Assembly: GCA_032209605.1 (NCBI GenBank)
Contig: JASFXZ010000005.1
Location: 27,454,905-27,518,904, forward strand
DNA: 64,000 nt
Origin: Mactromeris polynyma
Taxonomy: Eukaryota > Mollusca > Bivalvia > Venerida > Mactridae
Direction: 5' to 3'
Made by a program: the position numbers and the translations under genes. The notes under the pieces are model-generated. The model ran no database searches. It was not told the origin of the DNA and worked only from the letters and a program-made list of their open reading frames with translations. This document shows positions 1 through 11,870 of this stretch, in pieces. How positions within the stretch are numbered: position 1 is the stretch's first letter; every line of letters starts with the position of its first letter.

Positions 1-3000
1 AATATCAAAATCGCATTTTCAGGAAGTCAAAGAATGTACGATAATATTATTTCCGACAGGACGGACACGGTCATTGGTGATTTCAGCAGCCAATGAAATT
101 TTTCGTTTCAAATTCATTCCAGCGACCAATGAAATCCTTCGTTTCAATTCCTAACCAGCATGCAATTTAAGTACACATTTATGCCAATTGATTTAAACAA
201 TATGTTAAACATATAAAAAAACTAGTTTGAATATTTACATGCGCACATATGTAAAGTATGTAACACTTTTTACAACATAATTTACGTTCATAAGTATACA
301 CATGTATGTCATAATTAAACAGTTTTTTAGTATTTTTTGAATTAATGAGCATTAATATAGCCACGGACATATATAGGTCCGTGATATAGCTTTATATCAT
401 ATATATCATAGTTTTGATGATTGAAATGGTCGACTTTACATTAGTCTATGATTTCAAAGTATTACTTACTTTGTTATACGAACGCCTATTAAACTCAAAC
501 AACAACAGTCTGGAATACAGAACTCGCCATTGTTGATACTCTAACATTAGCGTAGTAATTAAATACCACACGTTACTGACAAAATAATTATTATGTAATG
601 TGTCTCATTCAGTCTTAAGATGTAAGATTATATTATGTAGATTATATATTTATGGATTGTTCGTTTCCGTTCTGAATCAAAGTATATATTCGATGATATA
701 ATTGTAAGATGTGAAAAGATGTAAAAGTATGAATTAATTTTAAAAATCAAAATACAGAACCTACTGTAATATACGACATTATCAGGCTACCCAAGATTAA
801 GGACGATTTTTTACCGATTTCGAAAGAAGATCGTGCAATTTCTGTATTTTTCGATATTATCGTTCTACAAAAAGTTCTGGTTGAATTGACTTCGACGCTG
901 TTCAAGCAAAATGCAAACATATTAAATTATTTAGCTGCGTTATTTCAATCATTTAAACAAAGCCTTGGCTGAATATTGCTGAAACTTGTTTGGTTAAATC
1001 AGAACTCCACAAGTAACCGAAGCTCTTTGTATGTTGTTTAATTTGCAGCTTATTGTTTTCGGAATCAAGTTTTTAAAAGAAAATAATACATCAAATAAGC
1101 GACCCATTGTCTCTATAGTTCGGCAATATGAAGAATATATGACAATGTTTGATTTCAATCAAAATTTAACGTTGAATCGTGGTGAATTTGAATCGTAACA
1201 GATTGATAAATATTTATGATCTATAAAGTCATTGTAATCAAAATAGCGCTCTGCGATGATGAATTACTTGGATCAATTTCAAATAAAATATTAGCTGGTT
1301 TAATAAAACATGAACGTTTATGTTTAGTTATTTGAACTGGTAGGCAGAAATCAGACCCGATTATTCACGTGTTTCACACAATGTATTTGTACGAGCGCAT
1401 AATTTTTTAACGAACATATCATGTGCCATTGTGTGTTTACAATGCGTGACCCAAACACAATAACTGTGTTTAATCAATTGAATAAAGCTGTCTGTGTCAT
1501 TGCTTCAGCACATTGATTACCCGACAAAAGACATAGGCAATATATTTGTCCATGTCTAAAATCACAGTAAATCTAAAATCAGTCATGTCACTTTTATTTT
1601 AGAATGGTAACTTCTATTTTATGAGGGTATATAGGGGTATATGTTAATGTCGTGTGTGTCCTTTGAGACTCTTTCGGCCTTCCACCACAGACATCGTACC
1701 TCACTGGAAGTACAACTGAAACGTCCCAATATTCACAGATTATCGTTGATTATCTGTTTCCAAATCTATGAAAGGTCGAATCATTCCAACAATACCCTCC
1801 CTGAAAACTGTGGTAAATGTACCAAGAAACTATCTCTCTTCCAATGATTGCCTTAAAATCTTATTCACCTCTTTGTGTGCAATGATTCTGATATCACTTC
1901 CTTTAGCAGTTTCCGTTTAGATTTCGTGAAGTTCTCAAATAACCTCTTAGAATTTACCTTCAGATTTTCAAAATATATTCATATCAACAAACTCTAAGGA
2001 TTTTATGTTTTAAATTCGAAAACTATTAGATCGCATACGTATGCTGCTAAAGTGGATATATCTTTCCCAATAGATTCGCTAGTCAGTAATATTTCTTCTG
2101 CTGCTCTTCTAGATGAAGGTGTTATTTGTTTGTGATAATTTAGTTAGGACAACTCACAGAGAATCAACAAACGAGAAAATTAAGTTATTGAGAATACAAT
2201 CAGATTTTTTTTATTAAATCGGTTCCAGGAACGAGCGATATGTGAATATATAAACTGACTTGGTATCAGTATTCCCTCCGGAAATGAAAAGCTATCAAGT
2301 TAACGTATAACAATGAACCATTGCTCTCTGATTTGATATTTAAGGCATGCATTTGAGAGGCTGATTTCCCGTTCTTTTATACTTCAAGCGATGTATCATA
2401 ACTGCATTACTTCAAAATTTGCATATATGGTAGACATTAAGGAGTGAATTCATCAGGTTGCATTCTCGCGTATTTGTTAAGCTACAAGCTTTATTTCTGA
2501 AATCAATCGACCCAATAATTTGCACATATTGTAGATCTTTGGGCGTTGACAATGACCGGCCTTATTCTAATGAACCTGTAACGAGTTGGAAGTTTTTTTC
2601 CGTGATGTTAACGATGCTGATGGACATTTTCTTTCAAGGACTTCATTCTTGTTTTGACCATAGCCAGTATTGATCAATAGTGTTGGACCTTGATCAGCGA
2701 TCATTACGAGACAGAAAAGTTGGAGCTGTATGTGTCTGGGTTACGTTTAGAGTGCATTACTAAAATGGTTACTTGAGACAAATAACCGATCAAGCATGAT
2801 AGTGCCTATTTCATGCAACGATATCGTTCTTGCGACAGTTTTACGTCAAGCGTCTTTTTTTCTTATCTATGCCAAATTCATGGCTTATGAAACTTATTAT
2901 TTCACGTAAACAGGGTTTGTGAATTAATAGCTGTAGTCTAATGGGTGAATCGTATGTCTTAAATATGTACTTATAATGGTTCGAACGAAATGAAGTCTTT

Positions 3001-3234
3001 AAATCTTCCACAGACCTTGAAACACGCACCGTCTAGACACAAGATTAGTTAAATATATGGAAATAAAGTCGTCTATATAATCAAATTGGAAGCAAATCTG
3101 TCTTGAATGATAAAATATGTAAATGTCAGATTTAGAAAACTTCCATCCCGAAATAACGTTAAATTTTAACTCATCGTCATCCAACTCTTTTATATATCAC
3201 TGTCTCAGTACCTTTATTTCGACAATGCTTTGGA
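1..3234. other. AT-rich DNA without a recognisable gene
   Basis: Open frames here are at most 71 codons and none resembles a known protein. Apart from the short duplication at 88-151, I see no tandem array, transposon end or RNA gene. Intergenic or intronic DNA is the plainest reading; an exon too small to stand out cannot be excluded. Confidence 0.6.
88..151. repeat. Short direct duplication, about 32 bp x 2
   Basis: Two adjacent segments (88-120 and 121-151) share CCAATGAAAT, a short variable stretch, then CGTTTCAA and a TTCC end. They differ by a few substitutions and a two-base indel, so this is an old local duplication. Confidence 0.6.
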
Positions 3235-3385
3235 GGTTGTTGACGTTTATCCTCAGTATATCATTTGTGTAATGCGACCAGTTGGCCTTACCTGTGTTTC
3301 TAGGTTATAAGTCGGTACTAACTTGTTCTTCCGCAAGCAACTGACAACTTCCCGACATAAATCAGAATTTGGAGACAAATGACTG
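3235..3385 (-). mobile_element. SINE 3' fragment, same family as 55648-55866
   Basis: Read on the minus strand, this has the SINE body (GAAGTTGTCAG, then GCTTGCGGAAGAACAAG, then a GGTT block and an ACTGGTCGC block) followed by the shared 3' tail, here degenerate (ATACTGAGGATAAACGTC). The tRNA-like head is absent, so the copy is 5'-truncated, as expected of target-primed insertion or later decay. The same body modules occur at 55648-55866 and 59437-59657 on the same strand. SINEs have no protein; they depend on a partner LINE. Confidence 0.7.
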
Positions 3386-3448
3386 TGTGGATGCATTTCA
3401 TTCAATCATATTTTTACCGTAGTTTATACATTGATTCATTCTGTCTTT

Positions 3449-4224
3449 GTTGAGCCCGCTAGCGGTGAGCTCGACATAGTCGCCACAATAGCGTGCGTTC
3501 GTGTGTCCATCCGGAATTAATTTGTTCGGAACATTACTTTTATAGAGGGATTTCAAATTACTTGTCATAAATGTTTACCATGATGTGATGATGTGTCGCG
3601 CATAAGATACGTATCCGTAGCTCAAATGGCAAGGTCACAATAGAGGTCAAACATCAAAATAGGTATAAAACAGTCAATCCGGAATATTTCACTATTATTA
3701 ATTCGGAGATTTTCAAATCACTTGGCACGAATGTTCACCACGATGAGGCAGTGCGTCGCACATAGACCCGTGTCCGTAGCTCTAAGGTCAAGGCCACACT
3801 TTGCTGTCAAACGTCAAATACATCTTGTCTTACACTGTCATTTACTGGGGTATTTTCAAATCACAGGGCACGACTGTTTTGCCGGTGCGTCGTGCACAAG
3901 AACCGTGCCCGTAGCTCAAAGGTCTCATTTAGAGGTCAAACGACAATAACATCTTGTCTGGATCTTGAAGGTCAATGTCTCACTTTTGATTTAGTCGGAA
4001 CCACCAATCTGTCATTTATTGCGGGATGTTCAAATTACTTTGCACCAATACTCACCATAATGAGACGATGTGTTGTTCACAAGACTCGTGTCTGTAACTG
4101 AAAGTTAAGAGTCCTAAAGTAAAATATTTAAAATAGATATGAACTGTATAGCATAACATAACCCTTTTCTCGTCATCTCTTAACAATTAGCGGGTTCGAC
4201 ATGTTGCCCTAGGACATCTAGTTG
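3449..4224 (+). mobile_element. Dispersed repeat with four degenerate internal subrepeats (mollusc type)
   Basis: The element opens with GAGCCCGCTAGCGGTGAGCT, which contains the 10-bp palindrome CCGCTAGCGG, and closes with AGCGGGTTCGACATGTTGC. Between them lie four subrepeats of about 140-170 bp, starting near 3549, 3711, 3852 and 4026. Each carries TTCAAATYAC, a CACCA..ATGA block, GTGTCG, CCGTAGCTC and GAGGTCAAAC in the same order. I recall closely similar repeats across bivalve and gastropod genomes; no coding capacity is visible and the class is unknown to me. Short open frames at 3722-3949 and 3892-4101 are repeat by-products. Confidence 0.65.
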
Positions 4225-5014
4225 ATATAAAACATTGGAATAAGTTCTAAGACAAATAACATCAGAAGTAGTTAACGTCCATGCACTAATTGAACTTTAT
4301 TATCTCAGCTATTATCTGAGATTTTATTCTCTGGTATTATCAAAATTATACCCGAATTGTGTTATATTGCAATAGTGACTACGTTTTGATTCGTGTTATA
4401 AATCCATCGTCGCTCATTATTATATACCACATAAAAACTGCAGCAATTTCGATTCTATATCAAAGTAATTGAATTTCCGACGAGTGTCGTTTTTAGTAAT
4501 CAAATAATTCCCTTATCAGTCCCATGACCTTTTACCCGTAATAATGAATGTGCACATGATATTGTAATAGAGTATCTCCCTTGTGATTCACTTCAAATTT
4601 GTCGAGAATTGGACTGTCTGAGGTATAAAGTTAATCAGAGTAATGTGATATCATAAGTTTTTAGATATAAACTGATTTCTTTGCATATTGGCATATTGTG
4701 TTATTTCAGACATTATAGATTATTGAAAAATACGAGGCTAGCCGCCTTGCATTATGTTGTCTTCATATATTTCATTTTATAGTCATTATCTTGGGCATTC
4801 ACTACTGTCTCATTCTCAATCAGTTAAATTTTGACAATGTGCACAATTCCAACATCTGTGCCCAATGACTCGTACTGGACTTCGCGAATAATTTCACCAT
4901 GTATATTAAATATGATGGAGACATTCCTAAACGGTGTCCGCTAAAGTTGATGGTCGTTCAGTGAAAATACTGAAAAAAGGCAGCATTGTTACTGCTTCAA
5001 TCTCTTTTAATTAG
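4225..5014. other. Unannotated AT-rich spacer
   Basis: I see no gene, tandem repeat or transposon end here. It separates two mollusc-type dispersed repeats. Confidence 0.5.
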
Positions 5015-5440
5015 GATTGTTGGCTGTCCGTCGTCCGTTGTGCGTCTACCTTCGTCCTTAAACATTTGCTCCTCCTAAACCGCTCAAAAGATTTTCATAT
5101 TATTCTTGTCCAAATCCATAAGGCTGAGAGCTTTGATATTTGGATTAGCATTATCTGTCTTCAAAGATTATATAAATCAATTAAATCCGTCTTAAAAAAT
5201 GGCCACCAGGGTGGTGCCTTGTTACCTATGATTTTGCATATTGCGATTTAGACCTTTAGTATTTGGTGTATAGCATCGGGGGTTGTGCCTTGTTCACTAT
5301 ATGTTTATAGTGGAGAATATAAACGACATCTCCTCCTAAACTGCTAAGTGAACATTGCCTGAACTTCAACCAATTTATTGACATGTACGTCTAATTCAGA
5401 TATAGAGCCACCATGGCCCCCTTAGTTTAATTAATGAGGA
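5015..5440 (+). repeat. Degenerate dispersed repeat (CTCCTCCTAAACCGCT type)
   Basis: The stretch begins with repeated GTCCGTCGTCCGT-like sequence, followed by CTCCTCCTAAACCGCTCA. At 5330-5345 it has a second CTCCTCCTAAACTGCTAAGT, so the module occurs twice about 260 bp apart. Two GGTGCCTTGTT/TTGTGCCTTGTT blocks lie between (near 5213 and 5283). I recall this phrase order from abundant mollusc repeats; the copy is old and carries many substitutions. The 61-codon frame at 5066-5251 is not convincing as a gene. Confidence 0.5.
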
Positions 5441-7970
5441 CTTTATACTACTCACCACACTTATTCCACAGTGCTCCACGATATGCAATGCACAGCGTGT
5501 GATCTTGTCTTGGGCCAATAACAAAGTTCACTAAAGAAAACAATCAACTATTCTATGTTTCCAAATGCCACAATAATGTTGTAATGAGACTTATTGTTCC
5601 TTTTCCACAGAAAGTCCAACTCATTTATACTTTCCCCGAAAACCTAATTCTAGTATACATCTTCTTTAGAAAAAAAAGTTTTCCATTTGCAAGATATTTG
5701 TTCCATTTCGGTAACATATAAGTCAACGACCACTTCAACGTCGATTTGAAAAACGCAACGATTTGAAATGAATCACCATATTTAGACGTAACACATACTG
5801 AATATCTTCCACTTCAGATTTTATAGCATCAGTAATTTCTGATACGTTTTCATATCTGGAGATAAAAATACCAGTTCCTTCCAGGTGATGTTACAGTTAC
5901 ATTTTCTGACATGTGTGCTAAACTTTATGCTGCATAGACATAAATCTAACTTTATAGGCCAATTAACAGCGTTTGCACAGAAATGTGGATGATACACGTT
6001 CTGGCATTTAAAATTTGCGATACCATGATTCCATGATAAAATTACTAGAAATTTATGACAAGAAAATAGCTAAATATGGTTACGGAAATAAATAACACTT
6101 TGTCTAGGACTGTCGGTCTGTAACCTTTCAACAAATACGTAAATACATACTGAAAGGACAAAGGAACGTCGGGGTGATATAATTTGCTGTAATTCTATAA
6201 TCGATGGGACCATAGCAGTAAAATTCCGTGAAACTACTTTTGGTATGGCATACAAAACGTCCTGTCAACAGCCTTAGTGAAGCTTTCCCGGTCCTTTGGA
6301 TAATTATCTGTCTTAGAAATATGAAATTCACGTGCACATGCATCGAGGGGATTTCGTCTTAATTCAAATTCATACAACGCTTTACTCTTTAACAAGTATA
6401 CAATACAATCTGCGATTACTGTTTTATTTAAAATAATTTAACGACGACCGTGCCACGCCTCTTAGTTGAAAGGGGCGGTACCATTACTCTCGTAATGCAA
6501 ATCCAGCGGCAAGATCAGAAATTCTATGCAGTTGTCAGACGTTTTTGAGTCACGGGGTAGTTTCCAACAGACTGCGACCCGGCCATCTTCGTGTGACATC
6601 AATTCTTTAGGACCGAGTGATACCCGTTCGGAATGGGTGCCGTATAATCGTCGAAACGGTACTCAATAGAGTAGGGACATACACTCGCCCAATGCACCCC
6701 AAGATAATGAGTAATCGCTTTAGATATTTGAAAGTACGAGCGGATCATTCCCATGCTGGTTTGCCAGTTATAGCGCAACATCGAGCACGTCTGATAAGTC
6801 GGTTGATAACACAACCTGAATAAGGCAAATAGCCAAACAATATTCAACATAACCAACAATGGTGCATCATTACGTTCATACTCAGAAAAATCAAATATCT
6901 TTGATGAACGTAGCTCTGAAATCCTTTTCTTTATCATTTGAATAATTTAAGCGCTACACAATGTAGATGACTTTCTGTGAGACTAATTATATGTACGTGG
7001 TTAGTTAACATTTCCGCGATGTTATTTAACAGCCCAAGTTAAAGTTTTTATCACCATAATATTTACACATTCAGAGTTTAAATGGCTGCATCGTGTTTCC
7101 TGCCTTTATGACAAAAATAGAAGCACCAGAAAGAGTTAACGCCAACGCAAGATGCGTCTGTCCTCTTGGTTATCAATACCGCAGTGCTTTGAGCTATAAC
7201 GTGTTTTAAAGAAGCTTAATTTACTTGTTCAAAAAGTCGGTCATTATCTGGTCCCAACGGTATCAGGGCAATGGTGAGCTGCCTGAGGCTGTCTGTGAAG
7301 GAATTATGACCTGATGTTTTTGTGGCAAATATTTCTTCCCGTGAAAATACTCATGACGTGAACTCGACATCGAGGCGATGTAGGCGCAAACAATTTGTTA
7401 TTTCAGTTTGATAATAACATTATACCTTTTGTCTAGGATCGTGTAATTTCAAACAAGTTTCAGGGCTTAGGAAATAGTCCAGATTGCTCAAAAGTGTTCG
7501 TAATAGTCGCTAGGTAGACGTATCCATTTTAAGACTCAGAAGTGTGTTTCTGTAATTATTCACCTAAGACCCCTACGGCTAACGCTGTCTCAATTTACTG
7601 GTAGAGTAATGAATAAGCATTTAAAGTCTATATACAAGACAAACTCTCATTCTAAACGTGTACATAATGAGAAAGTACAGTCGTGTACATGTTAGCAGAC
7701 TCCACACTGACGCGACCCATACATTCTCACCATTGCTTCGTTCTGCGAATTTAAACGTATCTACATCTACTTTCTTAAAGACAAAACAGAATCTTTAACA
7801 ATAATAGCAGGAATAATATGCAGGAAATAATGCCAAATGTTTCCGAAAATCCATTGCTGAGGTACTCGTTTATACAGCCTTTGAAGAAAGATAACACTCT
7901 GTAGGTACCGTTATTGTAAATGTTACGACTTACAACAATTAAACCTGAAGAAATGTTAAGTAGCAGTAAC
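5441..7970. other. AT-rich DNA, no recognisable gene
   Basis: The longest open frame outside repeats in this window is here (6599-6937 minus, 112 codons). It has no motif, signal peptide or membrane pattern that I recognise, and a 68-codon frame overlaps it on the other strand. No repeat copy found elsewhere in the window overlaps this stretch. Confidence 0.5.
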
Positions 7971-8050
7971 TGTTTGTGTCGGTGGTGCTGGTAGGTCTGT
8001 TCTGTTGTCCTGTTTGTGTCGGTGGTACTGGTAGGTCTGTTCTGTTGTCC
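7971..8050. repeat. Tandem duplication, 40 bp x 2
   Basis: Units at 7971-8010 and 8011-8050 are identical except for one G/A difference (GGTGGTGCTGG versus GGTGGTACTGG). The near-identity points to a recent duplication. The frame that crosses it (7956-8153 minus) simply reads the duplication. Confidence 0.9.
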
Positions 8051-8912
8051 AGTGTACGAGTTTATATTGTTTGAGAACCTTTGAACACTGGTTACATGAT
8101 CTATCTGTCGTAAAATACGATAAAAACCTACATTTATTGTTGATGTTACGCATCGTTATAATAGCAGTTTTGTTTTAACTAACGTTTTACCAAGAGTCTT
8201 AGGAACATGTTTAATGTATTTTTATTTGTCATAATCTTCAAAGATAAGCTTGATATATTATTGTTTAAAGTCGCACAGGATGTTATTCATTGCTATTCTA
8301 AAGGTTATCTCTAAGGCAATAGCTATCATTTACGACATTTGTTCAAATTTAAGAACTATACAGATTATCTTTTTGTTCATAAATCACATTTTCTTCAGTA
8401 CAAAATATGGCTAAGCACATTCAGCACGTAGCATAAAGAGATATATATTTTTCTAATTTTGAATTATAACAGTAGTTCGTTTATGACATTTTAATTCGAA
8501 CAGTCATATCACATAAGTTAACCGCCCTTTTTTCTGGGGAGGGTTGTTGATTATGTTGTGAAAACATTTGCCTAACACTTGTGGCTGTATTTATCACTCA
8601 TTATGTGTGTGGTCGTGAAAACATGATGCAGGTGCGTATATATACAATGAAATATGGTTTAACTAAAAGAAAACGCCTTTCAGTTTACCTGAGTATGACT
8701 TGATCGATGGTTGTCCGTCGTCTTGCCTTGACGATGATCATGTTTCATCCGTAGTCCTTCAATATTAGCTTTAAACGCCATCTTCTCATTTACCGATGAA
8801 TGGATTTTGTCCACAGGACACAGTTCTAAATGATCCTTAGGTGGTCGACTTTCAAAGTTATATATCACATGAGCTATACTAGATTTTAAATGTGTAAGCT
8901 GTGAATACATTT
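8051..8912. other. Spacer containing one protein-like but unrecognised open frame
   Basis: A minus-strand frame at 8680-8943 (87 codons) is hydrophilic and rich in His, Lys and Asp, so less obviously junk than its neighbours. I recognise no family, and its start runs into the duplicated segment at 8913-9067. I do not call it a gene. Otherwise nothing is seen. Confidence 0.35.
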
Positions 8913-9067
8913 GGTGTAGCATTGTGTAGTGGTCCTCTTTCAAGATTATATGAGTGAAGTCTTGAATTTAAGTTGAGTTTAAGATTCAAGATTATATGAG
9001 TGAAGTCTTGAATTTAAGTTGAGTTTAAGCTTTGACTTTGGTGTGTAGCATTGTGTAGTGGTCCTCT
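8913..9067. repeat. Nested duplication: 46 bp x 2 flanked by a repeated 25-bp block
   Basis: Two 46-bp units start at 8939 and 8985 (TTCAAGATTATATGAGTGAA...). The flanks GGTGTAGCATTGTGTAGTGG (8913 onward) and GTGTAGCATTGTGTAGTGG (9043 onward) match and both continue TCCTCT. The structure suggests two successive duplications, the larger carrying the outer block and the smaller the 46-mer. Confidence 0.85.
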
Positions 9068-10268
9068 AACAAGATCGTATTATAATCCCTGTTCCGTTCA
9101 AAAGTACCCTAATGAATTACTTGTAGGTGGTCCTAATCTAGCCAAACTGGTAGTGTACTCAGGTGCCATCAAGTGACACAGTGCCATCATGTCTAGGATT
9201 ATATGACACTCCTATTTGTTGGATATGTTCAGCTTATTGCTGTCCTAATGATTTCGGCTGTGTTTAGTTGAAGAATGGAGGAAGGTGCTCTTATTAAAGA
9301 TTCTCTACGATCTATTGTATACTCTGTTTTGCGTATTACGTAGCTTTGTAACTATGTATACTCACAACATACACAACATTGTGTTAGGGACATAAAAGGA
9401 ATCTATTGACATGAGGATTAAGTAGAACTATAATAAAAGCTGAAGGGTCATAAACAATTCGAGAAACACATACATTTGTATAATGTATATAAAGTAGATT
9501 TACTCAGAGGATGTAAACAGAAAACACACAATAACATTTGTCTTTTGTAATACACCGAGGTCCTACAAAATGCGTCGTGGTTATCGATTCTCAATTTATT
9601 GAGAAGGTTGTAAGTTAATATTTTTCCTAAAAAAGGACCAAATCGCTTATTATTGAATTGTGCGAAGTTGATATATATTGACAATTAAGTTAGCAAACAA
9701 GCAAAAAATGAAATTCATCTACGAAATCATTCATGTCACAAAGTTGACAAGAGTAAGGTATTTATGGGTCTGCTGATATCGTTGATTCAATTACATTGTG
9801 TAGAAGCATTCGTTGCTCATGCTGACATTATCTGACCAAATTGATAACTTCATCAGTAACAACAAAATGCTCTTCAAATCCTATTTATCGCCTGCGCAGA
9901 TAATTCATGGATTATTAAACATTTCAGCTATTTTTCTCGCTAATTGGATTAGGCACGTATTTCTGAGATTTTCTAAAATGAAATTAATCAGCAACCCATT
10001 GCATTGCGTGGAAAGCAGAATTTCTTTTTAGACCTATTTAAGTATTCTTTAATCAATTTGCTGTCAGAAAACATTTTACAAATTAAAACTGGCAACAAAG
10101 GCCATTTCAGATTCGATGCACGAACGATGGAATAGAATGCATTTTTTTTTGAGCGATTTGTTATAACCGGATATTTGCATATTTGGTGCTAAAATTATAA
10201 TTGTGAACATTATGAAAGAGATGAAATTTGCTTTTGATAAGAAAATGAATTTCTTGCGAAAGAAAATT
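9068..10268. other. AT-rich spacer, nothing recognised
   Basis: Open frames reach only 78 codons and have no recognisable similarity. No repeat in this stretch matches others in the window. Confidence 0.5.
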
Positions 10269-10470
10269 GAGCGCCGCTGTACGATTTCCAACCTCTTCTT
10301 TAAGTGACGTCATTTCCAGAAAACGAAACATGTGACGTCACCATGTACTGACAGTAAGCAGTATTTGCCCCACATGGTAATACGAAAACGAAGTGACCAT
10401 ATATAGTAAATAGTGTTATTCGCTTGCACATAGTGATATCACCTACAGAAGAAGTTGGAAATCCCACAGC
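10269..10470 (-). mobile_element. Palindromic MITE copy A, CRE-containing family
   Basis: The left end reads GAGCGCCGCTGTACGATTTC and continues into an arm with TGACGTCA at 10305-10312 and again at 10333-10340. The right end (GAAGTTGGAAATC) is its inverted partner. It aligns with copy C (24124-24354) when C is reverse-complemented. About 30 bp of the distal arm, including its CRE octamer, is missing between GTGATATCACC and TACAGAAG, so copy A is internally deleted. No transposase frame is present; a non-autonomous DNA element is the likeliest class. I could not define a target-site duplication. Confidence 0.8.
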
Positions 10471-11394
10471 CATCAAATGTTATTGAATATTTATGAGGTT
10501 ATGCGGCAGTGGTAATTAATAATAAATTATCCTTGGCATTCAGAATATATTTTAAACGTACTTTTCTGTGTTATTGTATGTGAATAAGTGTGCCCTTTGT
10601 TGAGCAGGTAACCATGTGACGTATGGCACCAATTTGATCTACAAATTACACCTATAAATCATTGTATATATTTTGTAAAATGAGACGTTTGATTTTTCTT
10701 GGGACATAATGCAATAGATAAACATGTATCAAAGCCATTATACTGTTTAAAAATTCCAATAAATTGGAATGAATGTAAGCCACGGTTTTATAAAAGTCAT
10801 GTGTATTTGAAGACAACTGAACTGATCACTCTGGCCTGAGTTTAACTGCTCGAGTAATCGAAAATATCATAACGTCCCCTCGTTGTTTGCAGGAGAAATC
10901 ACATAGTGTTATAATGAGATATTAGTTAAGTCAAACAACAATAAATGCATGAGTCATGTTCTTCTTACTCGTTTGGTACTAGAATGTGTTCAAAAGAAAG
11001 AACTACCTTTTTGAGTCACAATGTTATCCAAAGATACGATAAAACATGCATGAAATCCTACAATTTTATGGCGTTGAAACTTCGAAGCAGAATGTTTTCA
11101 CACAAAAACTGCAGTCACGGAAACACGAATTAAATGTGTATAATAGTGTAATTGTTGCTTGTTATTCTCAGTGGTAACTTCATACGTATACATCTCAGGA
11201 GGGTTTATTGATACCAGACCATGTTATATGTTCGCATATCGCTTGTTCTTGAAAGAAAATTTAATAAAAAATATCTGATTGAATTCTCAATAACTTCATT
11301 TTTGTCGCATCTTTATTCCCCTGTGAGTTTTTCCTAATTAAATTACCAACGACAAATAACACCTCCATTTGGAAGAGTAGCAAAAGAAAGATTG
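10471..11394. other. AT-rich spacer, nothing recognised
   Basis: Short open frames only (up to 62 codons), no array and no recognisable repeat copy. Confidence 0.5.
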
Positions 11395-11472
11395 TTGACT
11401 AGGAAATCAATTTGAACTCACGATCTGTTAAATTCCGCAGCGTCTCTGCTACATCGGCGATCATTTATAACT
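11395..11472 (-). repeat. Possible tRNA-like relic (SINE head)
   Basis: On the minus strand TAGCAGAGACG fits an RNA polymerase III A box, and GAGTTCAAATTG is a weak B box about 35 bases further on. Cloverleaf stems are not convincing and no SINE body follows. A chance match is possible. Confidence 0.3.
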
Positions 11473-11564
11473 TCATTACACATTTATGTCTTTACTTGAA
11501 CTGAATATTCGATTGTTACGTGACACTTGATCTTCATACTCGTAACCTTCCATTCGTTTGATAC

Positions 11565-11870
11565 TTTTTCGGCGCAGCCGTAGTAACATGGTTTTGCTAT
11601 TTGCATTTCAGTGTTGTGGAAACCAATCAAATCTTACGCAATTTCTCTTCAACCAAACAACGTTTGTAACCTTGACGCGGATTGGTTAACCTTTCGATAA
11701 TTGGTACGTTACCTTACCGAAATGCACTGAACTCGCCAAATCAAATTTGGATCAGTAGTGACAAGCAGTCGAAACATCTAGGGTTTTTATGTTGCACAAC
11801 AAATCTTAACCTTCACATTGCGCCGACCATCTTTTTTCAGGATATTTCTTGTTACGCTTGTTTTGATAAC
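11565..11870 (+). repeat. Dispersed repeat E, copy 1
   Basis: This aligns with the minus strand of 26282-26617 over about 300 bp. Shared blocks in order are CGGCGCAGCCGTA, CATGGTTTTGCTAT, AACCAATCAAA, GTTTGTAACCTTGAC, GGATTGGTTAACCTTTCG and GCGCCGACCATCTTTTT followed by GATATTTCTTGTT. The inverted CCAAT boxes (AACCAATC and GATTGGTT) are conserved in both copies. Copy 2 is longer by several small indels. Similar short frames starting MVNLS occur in both copies, but with different C-terminal parts, so I read this as nucleotide homology, not a gene. Class unknown. Confidence 0.75.

Noticed and set aside
6599..6937. 112-codon minus-strand frame outside repeats
   Set aside because: No motif, no signal peptide, and a competing plus-strand frame of 68 codons; a frame of this length is expected by chance in 64 kb.
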